A DNA stretch of 5,445 nt, from contig JAQBNJ010000468.1 of the NCBI GenBank assembly GCA_028288645.1, forward strand, positions 1-5,445. Direction: 5' to 3'. A program made the position numbers and the translations under genes. Of this stretch, positions 1 to 4,972 are shown one piece after another. The notes under the pieces are model-generated. The model was not told the DNA's origin. It was given only the letters and a program-made list of their open reading frames with translations, and did not search any database. Position 1 is the first letter of the stretch, and the number at the start of each line of letters is the position of its first letter. Source of the stretch: Sediminibacterium sp. GTDB lineage: Bacteria > Bacteroidota > Bacteroidia > Chitinophagales > Chitinophagaceae.

Positions 1-822
1 TCCCCCTGAAACCGCTAACCCGGGGCTTGTGCCAATGCGTGACACACTATAGTGATGGACTGCGATATCATACGCGCCGAGACCATTATCCTTGTTGTCG
101 AATGCATACCCTAATCCCCAATAAAAATCGATAAGTAGTGCGTTCCCCATCACCCATTGTTGGCCAAACTCGATCTCAATGGCACCAAAACTGATATTCC
201 TCTTTTCAACTGACATGATATTGTTTTTGGAGATCCTCATATTTTCTGAGTAATTACCAAGATAAACCAGTGGTTTTGCATACCCTCCCTGCATAAGATG
301 TGTCTGGCGCTGTCTGCCGAAAATAAAATCCGGGAGCTTATTAAATTTGAAACCGCCGCCTGCAAAAAAACCAAATTGGTTTTTCTTTGTTTCCTGTGCA
401 CCATTGTAATACCAGTCGATCTGGCTACTTTTTCCAAGTCCTATTATACCAAAGGATAATTCATAACTCTTGCCTACGCCAACATTTTTTTCATAACTAA
501 ATTCAGAATAACCGATCAGGGGTGCCATGAAATTAATTTTCAAAGCTTTTGCGCGCTGATCCTTATACAATTCAGGGTCTTTCAGGTCGATCATGAATTT
601 TTCAACCTTGCCATTTGCAAATTCGATCTTTGAGATCCGGTCCCTTTCCAATACATACACAGGTCCATCGGGATCATCTAAGGTTTTATACTTGATATCG
701 GTGCTGCCTACTTCAATGACTTTTACGGTAAGTTTTTGGCCATTTTTCCGCAGGATCTTATCCTGGGCATGTGCAGTGATAACGGCAAAGAATAGAATAG
801 CCGGTAAAATGAAATTCTTCAT
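1..822 (-). CDS. Exported envelope protein of unknown function, 3' end outside the window
   Basis: The frame is open from an ATG at 822 to the window edge, giving 274 residues with no stop. Residues 1-19 form a signal peptide (MKN, a hydrophobic stretch, then AHA) with likely cleavage before Gln20. Residues 21-78 form a small charged module with an 'nG..l.vkV.ev....IkYk' pattern, then 'DPDGPVY', then 'I..IefanGkvekf'. I associate this module with the start of many Bacteroidota secreted or outer-membrane proteins. Residues 95-274 alternate aromatic and glycine-rich strands (FGFFAGGGFKF, IDFYWGLGYAF), which suggests a small outer-membrane beta-barrel or a periplasmic beta protein. No catalytic motif is visible. 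The spacing of strands suggests the true end is only a little beyond the window. No Shine-Dalgarno sequence or convincing -7 box precedes the start. The gene follows the cysteine desulfurase on the same strand after 172 bp, so co-transcription is possible but not shown. The reading frame is secure; the function is not. Confidence 0.8.
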   Translation of the reverse strand, partial: MKNFILPAILFFAVITAHAQDKILRKNGQKLTVKVIEVGSTDIKYKTLDDPDGPVYVLERDRISKIEFANGKVEKFMIDLKDPELYKDQRAKALKINFMAPLIGYSEFSYEKNVGVGKSYELSFGIIGLGKSSQIDWYYNGAQETKKNQFGFFAGGGFKFNKLPDFIFGRQRQTHLMQGGYAKPLVYLGNYSENMRISKNNIMSVEKRNISFGAIEIEFGQQWVMGNALLIDFYWGLGYAFDNKDNGLGAYDIAVHHYSVSRIGTSPGLAVSGG

Positions 823-901
823 AGCAAGGTTAGTTTTGGACGTATATACTAATACCGCTATATCTGACACGGTTTTAAACCATATCGCTGCCTGCGAACC
901 A

Positions 902-978
902 GGAAATTTTGGAATTTTGGGATTGGGAGATTTTGAAATTTCTTTCGGTGCAGCACTCGCATCAATTCCAAAATTTCC
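902..978. repeat. Inverted repeat built from ATTTTGGA-like words, between two minus-strand genes
   Basis: The 15-mer GGAAATTTTGGAATT at 902-916 is matched by its exact reverse complement at 964-978, with a 47-base loop. Both arms continue outward or inward into further imperfect copies of the same word: 'ttttggga' after the first arm, and 'aaaatccaaaatc' from 979 toward the desulfurase stop at 995. The loop also carries the 8-bp palindrome gaaatttc at 935-942. The element lies between the desulfurase stop codon and the start of the exported-protein gene. It could fold in the desulfurase transcript, but it has a long loop, AT-rich arms and no U tract, so it is not a standard intrinsic terminator. 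A degenerate intergenic repeat family is equally possible. Confidence 0.75.
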
Positions 979-994
979 AAAATCCAAAATCGAA

Positions 995-2122
995 TCAAAT
1001 CAGTTCTTTCAACTTTTCAACAACCAGATCAATTTCTTCCCTGGTGTTGTGTTTGCTGAAAGAAAAGCGAACCGTTACCTGGTTGGGATTATTATTGATC
1101 GCGCGGATCACATGGGAGCCCTGGTCGGCGCCGCTGGTGCAGGCGCTGCCGCCGCTGGCGCAGATATTGTTGATGTCGAGATTGAAAAGGATCATCTCGC
1201 TTTTTTCAGTTTTAGGAAAACTGGCGCTCAACACAGCGTATAAGCTTCTTCCCAAAGGATCTCCGTTGAATGCAACGCCTTTGATGTTTTTCTTCAAACG
1301 CTCAAGCATGTATATTTTCAATCCCTTGATATAGTTGCTGTCCTGCTCATGGTTGTCTGTTGCCATTTGCAATGCCTTTGAAAATCCTACAATGCCGTAT
1401 AGATTCTCCGTGCCGGCACGCATATTTCTTTCCTGGCTTCCTCCATGAACTAAAGGTTTGATCTTCACATTCTCATTAATGTATAAAAGCCCGACACCTT
1501 TCGGACCATGAAATTTATGTCCCGCACCTGTAATAAAATGAACAGGCGTATTTCTCAGGTCAAATGGAAAATGGCCAACTGTTTGAACGGTATCGCTGTG
1601 AAAAATAGCGTTGTATAATTTACACAACTCACCAACAGAATGTATATCGAGCATATTACCGATCTCGTTATTGGCATGCATTAATGTTACGAGACATTTC
1701 TCTTCACTTTCCGCCAATAGTTTCTCCAGGTCCTCTAGGTCAATATGGCCATTCGGCAAAAGCTTTACATAACTCAAAGAAGCTTCACCATTGTGGTATA
1801 AATATTCTACCGTATGCGTAGTAGCATGATGTTCTATCACCGAAGAGATGATATGCTTGCATCCAAGATCGCGAACAGAAGCAAGAATAGCAGTGTTGCT
1901 GCTTTCCGTACCACCACTTGTAAAGAAGATCTCGGCCGGGTGCGCATTCAAGGTTTTAGCCACGCTCTTACGCGCATTCTCGATCGCCATCCGCGACTCA
2001 CGGCCATAACTGTATATAGAAGAAGGATTGCCGAAATTACTTGTCAGGTAAGGCATCATCGCTTCCAATACCTGTGGATCGAGTGGGGTAGTGGCGGCGT
2101 TGTCGAGGTAGATTCTTTCCAT
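995..2122 (-). CDS. Cysteine desulfurase, NifS/IscS type (class V aminotransferase fold)
   Basis: This PLP enzyme takes sulfur from L-cysteine, releasing alanine, and carries it as a persulfide on its active-site cysteine for Fe-S cluster assembly or tRNA/cofactor thiolation. Counting from the ATG at 2122 (375 residues), it opens with the family signature YLDNAATTP and carries NFGNPSS near 29-35. The cofactor-binding residues are in place: SGGTESSN at 69-76, His98, Asn152 in HANNEIG, Asp177 and Gln180, and the Schiff-base Lys203 in GHKFHGPKG. Cys328 in GGSACTSG is the catalytic cysteine; this short loop fits the NifS/IscS group rather than SufS. RxGTEN is at 235-240. The length is slightly below IscS (about 400). 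A TTG in frame at 2131 would add three residues but lies inside a -7 promoter box, so I chose the ATG. No scaffold gene (iscU, nifU, sufU) is adjacent, so I give no iscS or nifS symbol. Partners and specific role are unknown. Confidence 0.95.
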   Translation of the reverse strand: MERIYLDNAATTPLDPQVLEAMMPYLTSNFGNPSSIYSYGRESRMAIENARKSVAKTLNAHPAEIFFTSGGTESSNTAILASVRDLGCKHIISSVIEHHATTHTVEYLYHNGEASLSYVKLLPNGHIDLEDLEKLLAESEEKCLVTLMHANNEIGNMLDIHSVGELCKLYNAIFHSDTVQTVGHFPFDLRNTPVHFITGAGHKFHGPKGVGLLYINENVKIKPLVHGGSQERNMRAGTENLYGIVGFSKALQMATDNHEQDSNYIKGLKIYMLERLKKNIKGVAFNGDPLGRSLYAVLSASFPKTEKSEMILFNLDINNICASGGSACTSGADQGSHVIRAINNNPNQVTVRFSFSKHNTREEIDLVVEKLKELI

Positions 2123-2128
2123 AGAGGG

Positions 2129-2136
2129 CAAAATTA
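2129..2136 (-). promoter_or_regulatory. Bacteroidota -7 promoter box for the cysteine desulfurase
   Basis: Read on the minus strand this is TAATTTTG, an exact match to the Bacteroidota -7 consensus TAnnTTTG. Only six bases (CCCTCT) separate it from the ATG at 2122, so transcription would begin at or within a base or two of the start codon, giving a leaderless or nearly leaderless mRNA. No TTG is visible at the usual -33 distance, because that position falls inside the AT-rich palindrome at 2139-2212. The match is exact, but the box is short and the region is AT-rich, so chance is possible. Confidence 0.55.
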
Positions 2137-2138
2137 AG

Positions 2139-2212
2139 CAGTTAATAATTAATAGTGAATAGTTAATAATTAGTGGCTCAATTATTAACTATTCACTATT
2201 AATTATTAACTG
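2139..2212. repeat. Perfect 33-bp inverted repeat (long AT-rich hairpin)
   Basis: The left arm at 2139-2171 and the right arm at 2180-2212 are exact reverse complements over 33 bases, with an 8-base loop (agtggctc). Each arm is itself built from two copies of the 11-mer agttaataatt flanking aatagtgaat (left copies at 2140-2150 and 2161-2171). The element carries stop codons in all six frames. It fills nearly all the space between the phosphohexomutase stop (7 bases away) and the desulfurase -7 box (2 bases away). As RNA it would form a very long A-U-rich hairpin at the 3' end of the phosphohexomutase message, possibly acting as a processing or stability element or a weak bidirectional terminator. 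No clean U tract follows. It may also belong to a REP-like or MITE-like dispersed repeat family. Confidence 0.95.
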
Positions 2213-2219
2213 AATTCAC

Positions 2220-3599
2220 TCACATCGCTTCCCGAATATCCTTCATCAACTTCTGTGCAATATTCGAAGCGGTTGTTTCAAAATTACTTTCAGCGTAGAT
2301 GCGGATAATGGGTTCGGTATTGCTGGTGCGTAAATGCACCCAGTCATTTTCAAATTCTATTTTCAAACCATCTTCTGTATTGATCTGGTTCTTTTTATAT
2401 TTCTTCCTGATATGATCGAATATCTTTTTCAGATCAAATCCCGATGTGAGTTCGATCTTGTTTTTACTCATGAAATAATCAGGATAGGTGTTGCGTAACT
2501 GTCTTACTGATTTTTTTTGTTTGGCAAGATGCGTAAGGAATAAAGCGATACCGATCAACGCATCCCTTCCATAATGAAGATCGGGAACAATAATGCCGCC
2601 ATTGCCTTCTCCACCTATCACTGCATTCACAGCCTTCATTTTATTTACCACGTTCACTTCACCCACAGCGCTTGGCGAGTATTCACCACCATGTTTTAAC
2701 GTAACATCTTTTAATGCACGGGTAGATGACATATTACTTACCGTGTTGCCCTTCCTGTTTTGTAAAACATAGTCGGCTACTGCAACCAAAGTATATTCTT
2801 CACCAAATAAGGATCCATCTTCACAAACAAAACAAAGCCTGTCAACATCAGGATCAACAGCAATACCGAGATCCGCTTTTTGTTTATTTACTTCATTACA
2901 TAAACCCAACAGGTTCTCAGGAAGTGGCTCCGGGTTATGTGCAAATTTTCCATTCACTTCACCATTCAATACAGTTACTTCCTTCACACCCAACTGTTTC
3001 AATAAAAGCGGAACGGCGATCGCGCCGGTGCTGTTGATGGCATCCAGCACAACAGAGAATTTTGCTTTCTTGATAGCGGTCACATCTACCAATGGATAAT
3101 TCACCACTGCATCAATATGTTTCTGCAATGCCTGGTCATCAGTTGTATAAGAACCCAAATGATCAACCGAAGCAAAAACAAAATCTTCTTTGGCAGCGAT
3201 CTCCAATACTTTCACGCCTATTTCTCCACTTATGAATTCTCCTTTGCTATTTAATAATTTCAACGCGTTCCATTCTTTTGGGTTGTGACTCGCAGTTAAG
3301 ATGATACCGCCGGTTGCATTTTCAAACACAACAGCCATTTCAACAGTGGGCGTTGTGCTCAGGCCGAGATCGATCACATCGAGTCCCAACGCGTTCAGGG
3401 TGCTCACCACGAGGCGTTGTACCATTTCACCGCTGATCCGTCCGTCGCGGCCGATAATAATCTTTTTATTGTCTGATTGCTGTAATAACCAGGTTCCGAA
3501 AGCCGCTGTAAAACGAACCACGTCCAGGGGGCTGAGTGTATCGCCCGGCTTGCCGCCAATGGTTCCCCGTATGCCTGAAATGCTCTTGATCAATGCCAT
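2220..3599 (-). CDS. glmM: Phosphoglucosamine mutase / phosphomannomutase family enzyme, probably GlmM
   Basis: This is a cytoplasmic alpha-D-phosphohexomutase that moves phosphate between C6 and C1 of a sugar. As GlmM it would convert glucosamine-6-phosphate to glucosamine-1-phosphate for UDP-GlcNAc, peptidoglycan and lipopolysaccharide. All four active-site loops are present in 459 residues, the usual length. They are the phosphoserine loop TASHNP (Ser104), the magnesium loop DPDVDR (Asp249, Asp251, Asp253), the sugar-binding loop GGEGNGG (329-335), and the phosphate loop RTSNTEP (424-430) followed by IIRIYAE. The start SISGIRGTIGG (6-16) is also typical. The GGEGNGG loop differs from the GGEQSGH form of E. 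coli GlmM and resembles archaeal-type GlmM and PMM/PGM enzymes, so the substrate (glucosamine, mannose or glucose phosphate) is inferred. The ATG at 3599 fits the conserved N terminus and lies about 20 bases downstream of a -7 box. The gene is divergent from the methyltransferase. The family is certain; the glmM name is probable. Confidence 0.93.
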   Translation of the reverse strand: MALIKSISGIRGTIGGKPGDTLSPLDVVRFTAAFGTWLLQQSDNKKIIIGRDGRISGEMVQRLVVSTLNALGLDVIDLGLSTTPTVEMAVVFENATGGIILTASHNPKEWNALKLLNSKGEFISGEIGVKVLEIAAKEDFVFASVDHLGSYTTDDQALQKHIDAVVNYPLVDVTAIKKAKFSVVLDAINSTGAIAVPLLLKQLGVKEVTVLNGEVNGKFAHNPEPLPENLLGLCNEVNKQKADLGIAVDPDVDRLCFVCEDGSLFGEEYTLVAVADYVLQNRKGNTVSNMSSTRALKDVTLKHGGEYSPSAVGEVNVVNKMKAVNAVIGGEGNGGIIVPDLHYGRDALIGIALFLTHLAKQKKSVRQLRNTYPDYFMSKNKIELTSGFDLKKIFDHIRKKYKKNQINTEDGLKIEFENDWVHLRTSNTEPIIRIYAESNFETTASNIAQKLMKDIREAM

Positions 3600-3621
3600 G
3601 AAAACTGCTTTTTAGCGGATG

Positions 3622-3629
3622 CAAACATA
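3622..3629 (-). promoter_or_regulatory. -7 promoter box for the phosphohexomutase gene
   Basis: On the minus strand this reads TATGTTTG, an exact match to TAnnTTTG. It ends 22 bases before the ATG at 3599, leaving a leader of roughly 15 bases. No clear -33 TTG is visible at 18-21 bases upstream. It sits in the 84-bp divergent region shared with the methyltransferase promoter. Confidence 0.55.
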
Positions 3630-3658
3630 ATAGAAATTTTTTGTTTGCCCTGCTGTCG

Positions 3659-3666
3659 TAATTTTG
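3659..3666 (+). promoter_or_regulatory. -7 promoter box for the methyltransferase gene
   Basis: TAATTTTG matches TAnnTTTG exactly and ends 17 bases before the ATG at 3684, predicting a leader of about 10 bases. TTG-containing sequence lies upstream (3640-3647), but at 11-15 bases it is closer than the usual -33 spacing. The box is 29 bp from the opposing -7 box at 3622-3629, so the two promoters are nearly back to back. Confidence 0.5.
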
Positions 3667-3673
3667 CGGGATA

Positions 3674-3694
3674 ATGCGCATGTATGCCGGATAA
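3674..3694 (+). other. Six-codon upstream mini-ORF overlapping the methyltransferase start
   Basis: An ATG at 3674 opens a reading frame encoding MRMYAG that ends at the TAA at 3692-3694. It overlaps the methyltransferase ATG at 3684 in another frame. It begins 7 bases after the -7 box, close to the expected transcription start, and it contains a second ATG at 3680. It could compete for ribosomes or couple initiation to the main gene. No Shine-Dalgarno sequence favours either start, and chance is a realistic explanation. Confidence 0.25.
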
Positions 3695-4430
3695 AGCATG
3701 GTACAAAGACTGGTTCAATTCACACTACTATCATTTGTTGTACCAACACAGGGATGAGGAAGAGGCATTGCAGTTCATACATACACTGATCCAATACCTC
3801 AACCCACCCAAAGGCAGTACCATGGTTGATGTGGCCTGCGGAAAAGGAAGGCATAGCAAGGCATTGGCGGATATGGGTTTTGATGTAACCGGCATTGATC
3901 TCTCAGCCGCGTCCATAGAAGAGGCCAAACAGGATGAAGATGAGCATCTTCATTTTTTCCAGCACGATATGCGCCTGCCTTTCTGGATCAATTATTTCCA
4001 ATACGCATTTAATTTTTTTACCAGCTTCGGTTATTTCCGAACAAGACGTGAACATGATAATGCGATACGTACCATCGCACAAAGTTTGCGGCCTGGTGGT
4101 ATTTTTGTGATCGATTACCTGAACGTACATTACTCTGAAGATAGAATGGAAAAAACATTTACCACAACCATCGAAGAGGTTACGTTTCATATCACCAAAT
4201 GGCAGGATGAAGAACATTTCTTTAAACAGATCCAGGTAACAGACGATTCAAACAAGACTCCCAAACATTTATACACCGAACGCGTGGCTAAATTCTCACT
4301 CGGCGATTTTACAGAAATGCTAGCTTACCAGGGTATGCAGGTACAGGAAGTTTTTGGCGATTATCACCTGGGGAGATATGATGTAAGAAAATCCCCGCGG
4401 ATGATTATTGTAGCAAAGAAGAATTCATAA
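3684..4430 (+). CDS. Class I SAM-dependent methyltransferase
   Basis: This 248-residue cytoplasmic protein has a Rossmann-type methyltransferase domain. Motif I is MVDVACGKGRHS at 47-58 (the SAM-binding glycine loop). Asp72 in VTGIDLS ends strand 2 and should bind the SAM ribose. HDMRLPF at 94-100 is the adenine-side acidic motif, NFFTSFGYF at 110-118 the motif IV region, and LRPGGIFVIDYLN at 135-147 the conserved turn and strand 5. Residues 150-230 form an inserted, mainly beta segment followed by a C-terminal strand ending in SPRMIIVAKK. This layout occurs in many uncharacterised Methyltransf_11/25-type proteins, so the acceptor substrate cannot be named. The ATG at 3684 is the start because MPDKAWYKDWF opens the only long frame and a -7 box lies just upstream. 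The gene diverges from the phosphohexomutase and ends at a TAA directly abutting the stop of the next, opposing gene. The fold is certain; the target is unknown. Confidence 0.92.
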   Translation: MPDKAWYKDWFNSHYYHLLYQHRDEEEALQFIHTLIQYLNPPKGSTMVDVACGKGRHSKALADMGFDVTGIDLSAASIEEAKQDEDEHLHFFQHDMRLPFWINYFQYAFNFFTSFGYFRTRREHDNAIRTIAQSLRPGGIFVIDYLNVHYSEDRMEKTFTTTIEEVTFHITKWQDEEHFFKQIQVTDDSNKTPKHLYTERVAKFSLGDFTEMLAYQGMQVQEVFGDYHLGRYDVRKSPRMIIVAKKNS

Positions 4431-4835
4431 TTACTTTCTACGGGTCAGCTGCGCAGTGTTAACGCTATCCGGTTTTAAAACGGGCATGCGGTCGATCCTT
4501 GATTCATAGATATCAAATCCTTCGCGGTTATTGCCTTTATAAATATCGTTTGAAGATGGGAACGGTTGCACCGCCATAGCATTTGGCATATTATCGATAA
4601 GTGATGGTTGTTTCTGAAAACTCTTCAATAACGCAGAAATATTTTCGCGATTGGCCAATTCTTTTTCTTTTTTGTTTCCATCTCTTAATTTTTGAAGAAA
4701 AAGCTCATTTGATGATTCTTTGTTCAGCGGTGCATATTTCGCGTCGGGCGTGTTACCGGGCAAAAGCAAGGTGTCAGACTGGGCAAAACCCGTGGCAGTG
4801 ATTCCTGCAAACAATAGGCTGAATAGGATCTTCAT
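4431..4835 (-). CDS. Small secreted protein of unknown function
   Basis: This predicts 134 residues and has no family I recognise. Residues 1-18 form a clear signal peptide (MKILFSLLFAG... ending GFA), with cleavage expected before Gln19, which could become pyroglutamate. There is no lipobox cysteine and no cysteine at all. The mature part is about 116 residues, polar and probably partly disordered: a charged helical stretch at 43-75 (LFLQKLRDGNKKEKELANRE), then a proline- and asparagine-rich tail with a short aromatic patch (GFDIYESRIDRMPVL, 106-120). The basic C terminus is TRRK. It is presumably periplasmic or loosely envelope-associated. An AGGAG sequence (4837-4841, minus strand) sits only one base before the ATG, too close to act as a ribosome site. 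It shares a 137-bp divergent intergenic region with the PAP2 gene. The signal peptide and clean frame argue that it is a real gene. Confidence 0.75.
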   Translation of the reverse strand: MKILFSLLFAGITATGFAQSDTLLLPGNTPDAKYAPLNKESSNELFLQKLRDGNKKEKELANRENISALLKSFQKQPSLIDNMPNAMAVQPFPSSNDIYKGNNREGFDIYESRIDRMPVLKPDSVNTAQLTRRK

Positions 4836-4940
4836 ACTCCTAAGATACGATTTTCGGAAAAATTACATAACGGAAATAAGGAATATTTGTATTCATTGCG
4901 GGCGCTGTTGATAATCAGGGGTTAATTAATGACAAACGCG

Positions 4941-4969
4941 TTGATTTTACCATCCAGCATTTATCTTTA
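4941..4969 (+). promoter_or_regulatory. Probable -33/-7 promoter for the PAP2 phosphatase gene
   Basis: A TTG at 4941-4943 is followed after 18 bases by TATCTTTA at 4962-4969, seven of eight matches to TAnnTTTG. This is the only site in the window with both elements at near-usual spacing. The -7 box ends just 3 bases before the ATG at 4973, so the transcript would start at or just inside the start codon. That is possible for a leaderless mRNA but also a reason for caution. Confidence 0.4.
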
Positions 4970-4972
4970 CAC

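Noticed and set aside
825..832. TAACCTTG as a -7 box for the exported-protein gene
   Set aside because: It has one mismatch to the consensus and ends two bases before the ATG, so transcription would start inside the coding region.
593..1243. Plus-strand open frame of 216 codons with an Ala/Gly-rich stretch
   Set aside because: It runs antisense through the exported-protein start, the intergenic repeat and the desulfurase C terminus. Its Ala/Gly run is the reverse reading of the GC-rich catalytic cysteine loop. No motif or start signal supports it.
909..1334. Plus-strand open frame of 141 codons beginning inside the intergenic repeat
   Set aside because: It is antisense to the secure cysteine desulfurase and has no recognisable domain.
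2139..2212. Rho-independent terminator call for the 33-bp palindrome
   Set aside because: The stem is almost entirely A-U, far longer than usual, and lacks an adjacent U tract on either strand, so I list it as a repeat instead.
902..2212. Composite mobile element carrying the cysteine desulfurase
   Set aside because: The two flanking palindromes differ in sequence, no target-site duplication is apparent, and there is no transposase.
3466..3699. Minus-strand open frame of 77 codons spanning the divergent promoter region
   Set aside because: It overlaps the N terminus of the phosphohexomutase in another frame and would need transcription starting inside the methyltransferase gene.
4837..4841. 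AGGAG Shine-Dalgarno-like sequence before the 134-residue secreted protein
   Set aside because: Only one base separates it from the ATG, too close to position a ribosome, and other genes here lack such sites.
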